A program made the translations under genes and the position numbers. Of a DNA stretch of 64,000 bases, positions 1 to 7,115 are shown piece after piece. The stretch lies in the NCBI GenBank assembly GCA_001464385.1, contig LNFB01000306.1, positions 1 through 64,000 of the forward strand, in the 5' to 3' direction. The first letter of the stretch is position 1; the number at the start of each line of letters is the position of its first letter. The DNA comes from Deltaproteobacteria bacterium Ga0077550 (GTDB taxonomy: Bacteria; Myxococcota_A; Polyangia; Nannocystales; Nannocystaceae). The notes below the pieces were generated by a model. The model had not been told where the DNA came from. It saw only the letters and a program-made list of their open reading frames with translations, and made no database searches.

Positions 1-48
1 GCCGACGCCGACGCGTTGGAGTCGATCGCCGACATGCTCGCACCGTGA
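1..48 (+). CDS. C-terminal tail of a protein entering from the left
   Basis: Fifteen codons are open in frame 1 and end in TGA at 46-48; the last residues read ESIADMLAP. The reading frame has no start inside the window. It is called only because it is open from the edge and the next gene begins a normal distance downstream. Its function cannot be told from this tail. Confidence 0.35.
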   Translation, partial: ADADALESIADMLAP

Positions 49-114
49 ACCCGCGCGGACTCGACCGCCACGTTCCCGTTGTCCCGTACCCGCGGTGCGT
101 GGTCTACTGCTGGC

Positions 115-735
115 ATGCGGATCTTCGTGCTCGCCTCGATCGTCGCGTCGCTCCCTGCGTGTGTGATCACCAGCGACGGGGATGCGGACGACTCGAGCTC
201 CTCGGACGCGAGCGCCGGCTCCGTGAGCGCGAGCCAGTCGACCAGCGCGACGGCGGGCAGCGCGTCCGCGACGACCGCGTCCGCCGAGGGCGACGGCTCC
301 TCGGGCGGGATGTCCGGCTGCGAGTCCGGCCCGCTGCCCGAGCCGATCGCCGGCTGCACCCCGACGCCGCCCGCGAGCACGGGTGACCCCGCGCAGGACT
401 GCGTCGATCGCATCAACCAGTTCCGCTGGGAGTGCCAGTGCCTCCCGCCGCTCGAGCGCTGGGCCGACGCCGAGGCGTGCACCGACGAGCAATCGGGCAA
501 CGATCAGTCGACCGGCGCCGCGCACGGCAACTTCGGCGCGTGCGGCGAGTTCGCCCAGAACACCTGCCCCAACTGGGGCTCGGAGACCGACGTCGTCACC
601 GGCTGCCTGCAGGCGATGTGGGACGAGGGCCCGGGCGAGCCCTTCGAGGAGCACGGCCACTACATCAACATGTCGAACCCCGACTACACGAAGGTCGCGT
701 GCGGGTTCTTTGCGTCTCAGAACTTCTCGTCGTGA
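115..735 (+). CDS. CAP-domain (SCP/PR1-like) lipoprotein with a clipped C-terminus
   Basis: A secreted protein of 206 residues. I start at ATG 115 because it opens directly on a lipoprotein signal peptide (MRIFVLASIVASLPAC, lipobox Cys16); an ATG 36 bases upstream would add a non-signal leader. A Ser/Ala/Thr/Gly linker (to about residue 85) precedes a CAP fold: RINQFRWECQC, a Cys-rich middle, and the family signature GHYINMSNPDYTKVACGFF near the end. CAP proteins are extracellular, with varied roles in lipid binding, proteolysis and defence. The final CAP motif is damaged: the protein ends FASQNFSS, whereas a relic copy at 5102-5317 encodes FASDQGVWANQNFSS, so 21 bases are missing here in frame. 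The protein is probably anchored in the envelope; whether it still folds is open. Confidence 0.8.
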   Translation: MRIFVLASIVASLPACVITSDGDADDSSSSDASAGSVSASQSTSATAGSASATTASAEGDGSSGGMSGCESGPLPEPIAGCTPTPPASTGDPAQDCVDRINQFRWECQCLPPLERWADAEACTDEQSGNDQSTGAAHGNFGACGEFAQNTCPNWGSETDVVTGCLQAMWDEGPGEPFEEHGHYINMSNPDYTKVACGFFASQNFSS

Positions 736-746
736 CGCGCGTCGTG
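527..746 (+). repeat. Direct repeat, copy 1 (3' part of the CAP gene)
   Basis: These 220 bases recur at 5102-5317 with only three base differences outside two gaps. Here the segment runs from codons for NFGACGEF through the stop and 14 bases beyond. Copy 2 lacks 25 bases that are present here (603-627), and copy 1 lacks 21 bases that are present in copy 2. The three substitutions are all silent (Gly, Ala and Thr codons). Confidence 0.9.
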
Positions 747-843
747 ATCATGGCGTCGTGCTCGGCGCCGCGCGACGGAACTGGAAGCGAGGTTTCCGCC
801 GAGTCTGATTCCGCGATGGTCACGGAAGCGCCGGGACAACCGA

Positions 844-856
844 GGAACTGCGTTCC
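844..856 (+). promoter_or_regulatory. Dyad GGAAC-TGC-GTTCC upstream of a sigma-54 promoter
   Basis: A perfect 5-base inverted repeat with a 3-base centre lies 20 bases upstream of the sigma-54-type element at 877-892. Such dyads are typical binding sites for enhancer-binding activators or other dimeric regulators, but sigma-54 activator sites usually sit further upstream, so the role is a guess. Confidence 0.35.
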
Positions 857-876
857 GCTAGGGATCGCGGTTTTCG

Positions 877-892
877 TGGCATGACCCTTGCT
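877..892 (+). promoter_or_regulatory. Sigma-54 (RpoN) type promoter
   Basis: The sequence TGGCAT-GACCC-TTGCT matches the -24/-12 consensus (TGGCAY, five bases, TTGCW). The GG and GC doublets at 878-879 and 890-891 are exactly ten bases apart, the spacing sigma-54 requires. A T-rich stretch follows, as is common. Transcription would begin near 903 and read into the gene at 942, which has its own GGAGG ribosome site. Myxobacteria use sigma-54 heavily with activator proteins. Confidence 0.6.
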
Positions 893-941
893 TTTTCTTT
901 TCCGGATGCGCGCACGATGCTGGAATGCAGGAGGCATCGCG

Positions 942-1379
942 ATGACGGCGGCCGTGCGGACGAATCTCTGGATGTGCGCGACGACGACGGAGCGCGATGC
1001 GCTCGGGACGTCGGTCGGCTTGCGCCTCGGTGATGTGGCGATGGTCCAGGGCCAGGGGCTCTACCGCAACCTCACGGTGCTCCCCGCGAGCTCGACCTGG
1101 CAGGTGCTCGCAGGTCTGCCGGTCCAGGGGGTCTGGGCACTGGGTGGGCGGAACATGGCCGCCGCTGCAGCGAGCATCTTCACGAGATGCGCGTTCGGGT
1201 TCCATACGCCACTTCCGGCCTCTGGCGTGTCTGTCGTCATGACGGCGAACTCGGGGTGGGCAACTCTGCCCACGGTCGCGTTCTTCAACGGCAATGGGTT
1301 CGTGCTCGAGGGGACGTCGGACGTGGTTGCGCCCGGCGTCGACGTTTGGGCATACGGGACGTTCACCGCGAACCCGTAG
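942..1379 (+). CDS. Small phage tail-fibre-like protein
   Basis: A 145-residue protein. Start ATG 942 follows a strong GGAGG (930-934) at good spacing. The N-terminal half has the pattern seen at the tips of phage tail-fibre and collar proteins: TTERDALGTSVGLRLGDVA, then a GLYRNLTVL strand and a TWQVL turn. The second half is rich in small, aromatic and Thr/Val residues consistent with a beta-structured trimer (for example TVAFFNGNGFVLEG). No signal peptide. It is the first gene behind the sigma-54-type promoter and 89 bases upstream of a tail-spike-like gene, so the two probably act together. No specific family was recognised; the phage link is by composition and neighbour. Confidence 0.55.
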   Translation: MTAAVRTNLWMCATTTERDALGTSVGLRLGDVAMVQGQGLYRNLTVLPASSTWQVLAGLPVQGVWALGGRNMAAAAASIFTRCAFGFHTPLPASGVSVVMTANSGWATLPTVAFFNGNGFVLEGTSDVVAPGVDVWAYGTFTANP

Positions 1380-1468
1380 TCGCGAGGGCCCTGCGAGCCC
1401 TGCGGTTCACCCGTCGATTCGTGTTTCGTCGCTTCGTTCGAAGGATTCATCCAAGGAAGGAACTCACC

Positions 1469-3355
1469 ATGCCTGCTCGTCTCGTTCGAACCGATACCAT
1501 CGTCGATATCGCCGATTTCGGTGCGCTGCCCGGGACTGACGGGACGCACGCCACCACCAACGCGGCCGCGTTCGCGGCGGCGTTCGCGGTCTCGACGAAG
1601 GTCGCGGTCCCCGCGACGGGGTTGACTCAGTGGTATGCGTTCGCGCCGATCACGTTGCCCCTGGGCGCCGAGATCTTCGGCCAAGGCCCCACGTTGACTC
1701 GGCTCCGCTACTACCCGGGGGCGAGCAGCGCGCCGGCGCTGCGCTTCGCCACCGGGTTCTCGCGCGGGCGGTTGTCCGGGTTCCGGCTCAACGGCCCCGT
1801 GGTGTACCCCGCGTCCACGCACACGGGGATCAGCTTCGACCGCTCGCAGTTCAACTGGGTGAGCGACGTGTGGATCGAGGACTTCGCGACTGGCGTCACG
1901 TTCAACACCGACGCGGCGGCGCCCTACAGCGCCCACAACGTGCTCGAGCGCTTCGAGATCCAGCGGATCACGAGGGTGGGGATCTTCCTCGGTGGTGGCT
2001 CGAACGCCGAGACCGTGGGCCCGGGGCGCTGCCAGAGCGTGATCAATGCGGCCGGTACCGAGGGGGTGTCCATCTACCTGTCGGGGAAGTTCACGCTGCC
2101 GCTCGGCGTCGACGGGCCGAACGGCATCGTGATCCGCAGCGTGGCTTGCGATACTGCGTTCGAGTGCCTGCGGATCGAAAACGCCCGCGGGGTGCTGGTC
2201 ACGGGTTGCTACTTCGAGCCGTTCGACGGCACGCCGCCGCGGCGCATGCTGAACATCGATGCGGCCTCCGAGGATATCAGCCTGGTGGGGAACGCCTTCT
2301 CTCCGCCGACCCCTCCTGCCGAGTTGGCTGAACGCACGCCGAGTTTCGTGCGTCAGGCCCCTGAAGCCCGCGGCCCCGCGATCGAAGCGCCAAGCTTCCC
2401 CGCGCTCGGGTACTTCAACGCCCGTACGCAGGGTGCGTCGGTGTCGGGGGCGACGGCGGCGTACTCGAACCGGATCAAGAACGGGGATATGAGCCGCGGG
2501 ACGTTGTTCTGGCCGACAGAGAATGTGATGGGTGGGACGCAGGTCGTCGAGCCAGGAAACTACGTCATCGGCGGGAAGTCGCTGCTGCTCACGGTCGGTA
2601 CCGACATCAACTTCCGGATGTACCAGGACGTGGTGCTGGACGGCGGCCTGCGCAGCATCACGGTGAACGTGCGGTACCGTCTCATGACCGCAGGCACGAA
2701 CGGTTTTCGGATCGAACTCGTCGACCTCGCGAGTGGCACCGTATTGGGCTACTACTCCGACCCGTCGTCGGGCGGCGGTTCGTCGACCTGGCAGACGCGT
2801 TCGCTGACCGCGCGGTTCGAAGGACTCGCGGGCGGCGTCCAGGGGCCGCGGACGATGCGAGTCCGGATCTATCCGTACATTCGCGGGGACGTTGGTCCCA
2901 CCAGCCAACAGGTGCTCGTCGATTCCGTGTGGCTTGTCGACGGGGAGTACGCGGCGCCATACCGGCCGTACACGGAGGGCATCGAGATCCTCCGCGGCGA
3001 CGACCGCCAGCTCCTCACCAACACCACCCCCTACACAGCCGCCCAGCCCCTCACCACCCTCTCGTTCAATCGCGTCCCGTCGAACGCGGTGGGCGTGATC
3101 CTCGACGTTCGGATTTCGGCGGTGGCGGGCTCGACCACCAACACGTACGTGCTGCTCGACGACAACGAGGGCACGGGCGCAGCTCAGCAGGAACGCATTC
3201 TCAGTGCTCCTGCGAACGGACGCTGGGCGCAGACGGATACGCTGCTTCCGTTCGTCCCAAGCGCTCCTAACATCCAATGGCAACTCGTCGGGGCAGCTCC
3301 CTTGAACGCGACGACGGTCGTGATTCGCCTCAAAGCCTGGGTTCTGCGGATGTGA
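1469..3355 (+). CDS. Tail-spike-like right-handed beta-helix protein (pectate-lyase superfamily)
   Basis: A 628-residue protein beginning at ATG 1469 behind AAGGAAGGAA (1453-1462). The N-terminus has the hallmark of Pectate_lyase_3 / tail-spike helices: VDIADFGALPGTDGTHATTN followed by Ala-rich turns, an initial strand set (VAVPATGLTQWYAF), and about 300 residues of short repeated strands with Asn/Gly turns. The C-terminal 250 residues look like a jelly-roll carbohydrate-binding domain (RMYQDVVLDGGLRSITVNVR) plus a terminal beta cap. Such proteins bind or cleave surface polysaccharides in phages and tail-derived devices. No signal peptide, and no other structural phage gene is nearby. It may be an orphan adhesin or receptor-binding module. 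Confidence 0.65.
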   Translation: MPARLVRTDTIVDIADFGALPGTDGTHATTNAAAFAAAFAVSTKVAVPATGLTQWYAFAPITLPLGAEIFGQGPTLTRLRYYPGASSAPALRFATGFSRGRLSGFRLNGPVVYPASTHTGISFDRSQFNWVSDVWIEDFATGVTFNTDAAAPYSAHNVLERFEIQRITRVGIFLGGGSNAETVGPGRCQSVINAAGTEGVSIYLSGKFTLPLGVDGPNGIVIRSVACDTAFECLRIENARGVLVTGCYFEPFDGTPPRRMLNIDAASEDISLVGNAFSPPTPPAELAERTPSFVRQAPEARGPAIEAPSFPALGYFNARTQGASVSGATAAYSNRIKNGDMSRGTLFWPTENVMGGTQVVEPGNYVIGGKSLLLTVGTDINFRMYQDVVLDGGLRSITVNVRYRLMTAGTNGFRIELVDLASGTVLGYYSDPSSGGGSSTWQTRSLTARFEGLAGGVQGPRTMRVRIYPYIRGDVGPTSQQVLVDSVWLVDGEYAAPYRPYTEGIEILRGDDRQLLTNTTPYTAAQPLTTLSFNRVPSNAVGVILDVRISAVAGSTTNTYVLLDDNEGTGAAQQERILSAPANGRWAQTDTLLPFVPSAPNIQWQLVGAAPLNATTVVIRLKAWVLRM

Positions 3356-3360
3356 TGCAA

Positions 3361-4938
3361 TCAGGGGGGATAAACGGCGTACTGCGCCTCTTGGTCGTAG
3401 GGGAAGTCCAATTGGTAGACGCCGCCGACAGCGATGCGCCCGTCGAGCGCTCGCGCGACCGAGATCCAGGCATCCTGCGCGCCGAGGTTGATCGTTCGCG
3501 ACCAGACGAGGTTGCCGGCCGCGTCGTACCGACGCGCGATGCTCATCATCGAGTCGGGCTCGGGCGTCGTGACGCCAACCGCCCAAGTATGCCCATCGGG
3601 TCCACCAACGCTGGCGTTGAACGCGTCCGCCATCAGCGCGCCGCCATCCTCGAGCACGGTCCACTGCTCGTCGCCGTTCGCGTCGTACTGGCGAAGCCAG
3701 AAGTCAGGATACAGAGTGTTGGGATCTTGCTCCATTCCGGCAACGACGACCCGGCCCCATGCGTCGACGCCAAGGCCCAGCGCCCAGTCCGTCAGCGGTG
3801 TGATCTCGTCCTGCGCCCAGATCAACCCGCCATCCGGGTCGTACTTTCGGATCGTCATGTCGAGGCCGGTGCCTCCGGCGCCGTACTGACCGCCGCTGAC
3901 GACAATCGCGTCGCAAGGGTCGATGCCCACGGCGAGCGCAATATTCGCTTGATTGTTTCCTCCCGAAAGGAACTCGGACCACAACGGTGCGCCGTCGTTC
4001 GTGTACTTGAGAACGACAGCCTCTGCCCCATTCACCGGATTTTCCCTAGCTCCGACGATGATGACGGCGTCCTGACTGTCGACGGCGACCTTGCGTGGGT
4101 AGTCGTTTCGCGCCACCGGCCCATCGAGCGTGTCGGTCCACAACTCCATCCCATCGGGATCCAGCAAACCGAACAACCAATCCGCGTTCGGCTCGGCGCC
4201 GGCTGGGCCCGCGAACGCGATGTTGTCGTTCGAGTCCACCGCGAGCGGGACGTAGCAGCCCGCCCCCGGGTGTCCGTCGTAGATCACCGTCCACAGCTCT
4301 TCGTAGTTGACGTCGTACTTGCGGATCCAGATGTCGTCCGAGATGTAGCCGCCGAGGATGAGATTGTTCTGCGAGTCGAAGGCGACCCCGCTGCCGCAGT
4401 CCCGGTATCCGAACGGTCCGCCCATTGTGAGCGAGAACTCGGGCAGCACGTCATCGCTACTCGTGCAGTCGTTCTCGCAGCCGTCGCCGCCGATAGCATT
4501 CCCGTCGTCGCAGAACTCCCCGTCCTCGACGATCGCGTTCCCGCAGCCGCCGTCGACGCCCAGATCGAGCGGTACGGCATCGTCGCCGCCATCGCTGCTC
4601 TCGTCGGGCAACACGCACGCGGGGCTCTCGTCTCCACCGGAGGAGCTCGAGGCATCTCCACTCGTGGTCGACCCGCCGTCGGTCGTTTCGGTGGTGGTGC
4701 CGCTGCTCGAGCTCCCCGAGTCACTCGACGCGTCGACGCCGGAGCTGGTGGACGTCTCGCCCGTGCCCGTCGTGCTTGTCGCATTGGTCGTCGTCTCGCC
4801 CGTGGTCGTCGTCGGACCTCCGCCCGAGGTGGAGCCGGTCGCACCCGTGCTCCCGCCGGACGCGTCGACGGCGGGAGCACCGTCGTTCGAGCACGCGGCA
4901 GCGAGCATCCACCACGTGGTCCTCCGAAGTCTCACCAT
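3361..4938 (-). CDS. Lipoprotein with DUF4215-type Cys repeat and beta-propeller
   Basis: A 525-residue surface lipoprotein. Start ATG 4938 gives MVRLRRTTWWMLAAAC, a compact signal with lipobox Cys16; a longer upstream extension lacks signal character. Residues about 20-110 are a Ser/Thr/Gly linker. Next comes a myxobacterial cysteine-rich repeat: CGNAIVEDGEFCDDGN then GGDGCENDC. The remaining 350 residues are repeated propeller blades of the SBBP / delta-60 sort (GVAFDSQNNLILGGY, WIRKYD, IRKYDPDGGLIWAQD, WLRQYDANGDEQWT). These are typical secreted myxobacterial proteins of unknown role. It converges on the tail-spike-like gene with 5 bases between their ends. Confidence 0.85.
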   Translation of the reverse strand: MVRLRRTTWWMLAAACSNDGAPAVDASGGSTGATGSTSGGGPTTTTGETTTNATSTTGTGETSTSSGVDASSDSGSSSSGTTTETTDGGSTTSGDASSSSGGDESPACVLPDESSDGGDDAVPLDLGVDGGCGNAIVEDGEFCDDGNAIGGDGCENDCTSSDDVLPEFSLTMGGPFGYRDCGSGVAFDSQNNLILGGYISDDIWIRKYDVNYEELWTVIYDGHPGAGCYVPLAVDSNDNIAFAGPAGAEPNADWLFGLLDPDGMELWTDTLDGPVARNDYPRKVAVDSQDAVIIVGARENPVNGAEAVVLKYTNDGAPLWSEFLSGGNNQANIALAVGIDPCDAIVVSGGQYGAGGTGLDMTIRKYDPDGGLIWAQDEITPLTDWALGLGVDAWGRVVVAGMEQDPNTLYPDFWLRQYDANGDEQWTVLEDGGALMADAFNASVGGPDGHTWAVGVTTPEPDSMMSIARRYDAAGNLVWSRTINLGAQDAWISVARALDGRIAVGGVYQLDFPYDQEAQYAVYPP

Positions 4939-5101
4939 GCAACGAGCATGGCGCACGCATCCCTGTGATGCACGCGCGAACGGACGTGACGCCGTCGATC
5001 GTCGTCCTCGCACTGCGGACCCGCCCGCTCGAGCGTGGCGCTAGACGCGTTCGGCCTGTTCGACGCTCCGTGCTAGCTCGTGCCCGGCTCAGCTCCCCCC
5101 C

Positions 5102-5317
5102 GCAACTTCGGAGCGTGCGGCGAGTTCGCTCAGAACACTTGCCCCAACTGGGGCTCGGAGACCGACGTCGTCACCGGGGCCCGGGCGAGCCCTTCGAGGA
5201 GCACGGCCACTACATCAACATGTCGAACCCCGACTACACGAAGGTCGCGTGCGGGTTCTTTGCGTCGGACCAGGGCGTCTGGGCGAATCAGAACTTCTCG
5301 TCGTGACGCGCGTCGTG
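5102..5317 (+). pseudogene. Decayed 3' copy of the CAP-domain lipoprotein gene
   Basis: Direct repeat of 527-746. The copy starts inside the coding region at NFGACGEFAQNTCPNWG, loses 25 bases after the codons for VVTG (so it changes frame), then resumes GEPFEEHGHYINMSNPDYTK in the original frame and ends at TGA 5304-5306. It has no start codon, signal or 5' half. Unlike the intact gene it keeps the C-terminal CAP motif (FASDQGVWANQNFSS). Its end overlaps the last 19 bases of the opposing gene at 5288-6739 and supplies that gene's stop codon. Confidence 0.85.
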
Positions 5318-6739
5318 GGATCGTCGTGATTGGTCGCGTCGACGTGGACGCAGGCCGAGCGCGACGACGAGCCCCGCCCACCACGCGCTGCTGCCACGCG
5401 CGGTGCAGCCACAGCCGCCCGCGTCGTCCTGCGCCGCGGCCTCGCCCGAGGTCGTGTCGCCCGACGTGAGCGTGTCCGTGGCGGTGGCGTCCGTGGCGGT
5501 CGCCGTGCTCGACGCGGCCGAGGTCGCGCCACCGTCCTCGCCCGGGCCCGCGGTCCCGTCCGCGCCGTCGCCGTTCGTGTCGCCGGCGGTGTCGTCCGCA
5601 CCGCTGCTGCCGCCCGTGTCGCCGCCGGTCGGGGGCACGCCCGCGCCCTCGGTCATGCGGAACACGAACACGTTCGCATCGACGCTGTCGATCCACACGA
5701 ACGCGTTGCGCGACGGCGCGTAGCGGAAGCGCCCGAACGCGCCACCCGACGCCGAGATCGGCCCGGGATCATCGCCCGCGCCCGCGTGCTCCGAGAACGA
5801 CGCGGCCGCGGGATCGTACGTGTAGACCGACTGCCCGCCGCCCCACAGCACGAAGCGCCCCTGCGTGGTGTCGAAGTCGACCCCGGGGCTGCCGGTGCCG
5901 AACAGATCCATCACGCCGGTGCCCTCGATCGCGACGTCCTGGACGTAGGTGTCGGTGACGAGATCGTACGTGTCGAGTCGGCCCTCGCCGACGATGATCA
6001 TGAACCGCTCGACCGGATCCAGCGCGGCCGACACGTTCGGCGCCCAGAAGCCGCCGTTGGAGGGGGCGCGATCGGTGAACGTGTCGGCGTCGGGGTCGTA
6101 CTCGACCATGCGGTTGTTGGTGCGGCGAAACACGTGCCCGGTGGTCGGGTCGAAGACCGACGGATCGCCGTAGCCCATCTCGGGCGGGCCGTCGACGCGC
6201 CGCGTCCACGCGTTGTCGGCGAAGCCGAAGCTCCACGTCCCCACGCCGAACGATCCCGACTGCCACAGCGCGCCGCCCATCGCGATCAACGCGTCGTGCG
6301 GCGGGGGCAGGTACGTGAGGCCGGAGTACGTGTGGCGCGACCCAGGATTCCCGTCGCCGTAGACCTCGTGCGTGCCACCCGAGGGGATCTGCGCGTCGTC
6401 CGTGGGCCCCCAGATCCGCGACCACGCGAGCGTGCCGAGATCGAAGACGTAGACCTCGTTCCCCCAGTAGTCCCCGTGGCCGCCGCCCCACAGCACCATG
6501 CGCCCACGCGACGTGTCGAGCGCCCCACCACCCCACGCGAGGATCACGTTCTGACAGTAGAAGCTCCAGTCGAACGCCTCGGTGTCGGGTGGACACACCG
6601 CGCGCATGGGCGTGTCGGGGATCGCGTACCAGGTGCCGGGGGCGAGGTCGTCGATCGCGTCCGCGCGGGCGATCGCGGGGGCGAGGGCGGTCGCGAGCAA
6701 GGCGAGGGCGATGGCGGGCACGCGGGAGGGCGCAGGCAT
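5288..6739 (-). CDS. MYXO-CTERM-anchored Kelch-like beta-propeller protein
   Basis: A 483-residue exported protein. A Sec signal (MPAPSRVPAIALALLATALA, cut near ARADA) is followed by propeller repeats with Gly-rich strands: MVLWGGGHGDYWGNEVYVF, HVFRRTNNRMVEYDPDADT, RFVLWGGGQSVYTYDP. A Thr/Ala/Asp/Gly linker leads to a C-terminal sorting tail: GCGC at about 442-445, a hydrophobic segment (SSAWWAGLVVALGL), then RPRRR. This is the MYXO-CTERM plan (Cys motif, one membrane segment, basic cluster), which targets proteins for cleavage and surface anchoring. Fifteen residues after the basic cluster (ending HDEKF) are antisense to the CAP relic, so the native 3' end appears to have been replaced. Confidence 0.85.
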   Translation of the reverse strand: MPAPSRVPAIALALLATALAPAIARADAIDDLAPGTWYAIPDTPMRAVCPPDTEAFDWSFYCQNVILAWGGGALDTSRGRMVLWGGGHGDYWGNEVYVFDLGTLAWSRIWGPTDDAQIPSGGTHEVYGDGNPGSRHTYSGLTYLPPPHDALIAMGGALWQSGSFGVGTWSFGFADNAWTRRVDGPPEMGYGDPSVFDPTTGHVFRRTNNRMVEYDPDADTFTDRAPSNGGFWAPNVSAALDPVERFMIIVGEGRLDTYDLVTDTYVQDVAIEGTGVMDLFGTGSPGVDFDTTQGRFVLWGGGQSVYTYDPAAASFSEHAGAGDDPGPISASGGAFGRFRYAPSRNAFVWIDSVDANVFVFRMTEGAGVPPTGGDTGGSSGADDTAGDTNGDGADGTAGPGEDGGATSAASSTATATDATATDTLTSGDTTSGEAAAQDDAGGCGCTARGSSAWWAGLVVALGLRPRRRDQSRRSHDARHDEKF

Positions 6740-6775
6740 GGCCCGGGTGCAGTCGCGCGGGGTCGGGCAAACGGC

Positions 6776-7072
6776 TCAGCTCGCCCCCAACGTCGCGCGC
6801 TCGACGATCGTCGCGATCGCGCGCGCCGCCGTCACCCGTCGCTCGCGCGGCACCGCGTACGGCACGATCACATCCAGCCGCCCGGTCGCGGGCAACCACA
6901 GCACCGTGCCGAACGCATCGTGGACGAACTTCACGCAGCCGCCGGTGACGGGGGTCGAGCGGAAGCCGAGCTTGCGCAGGCCGCCGACGAGGGTGCGCAC
7001 CGGCATCGGCGGCAGGTGGGCGCGCCACGTGGTGAGGGGCAGGGGAGTGGGCTGGAGCTGGACGTCGATCAT
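6776..7072 (-). CDS. Hypothetical 98-residue protein
   Basis: A small cytoplasmic protein with no signal or membrane segment. It carries LRKLGFRSTPVTGGCVKFVH and a strand-rich middle (GTVLWLPATGRLDVIVPY). The pattern of a GF-containing helix followed by a loop and strands faintly recalls HicA-like folds, but the catalytic Gly-Ser-His is not there, so I do not name it. It lies 43 bases downstream of the unknown gene at 7116-8288, on the same strand, and may be co-transcribed with it. Confidence 0.55.
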   Translation of the reverse strand: MIDVQLQPTPLPLTTWRAHLPPMPVRTLVGGLRKLGFRSTPVTGGCVKFVHDAFGTVLWLPATGRLDVIVPYAVPRERRVTAARAIATIVERATLGAS

Positions 7073-7115
7073 GACGGGGGTTCGCGGAGGTTCACTCGGG
7101 ACGACGGGCCGAAAC

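Noticed and set aside
4776-5306. A 176-codon plus-strand frame ending in the CAP sequence as an intact CAP gene
   Set aside because: Only its last 45 residues are CAP-like. The rest is antisense to the propeller lipoprotein, with no signal peptide.
6776-7072. HicA-like toxin
   Set aside because: The LRKLGF helix fits, but the catalytic Gly-Ser-His motif is missing and there is no HicB-like neighbour.
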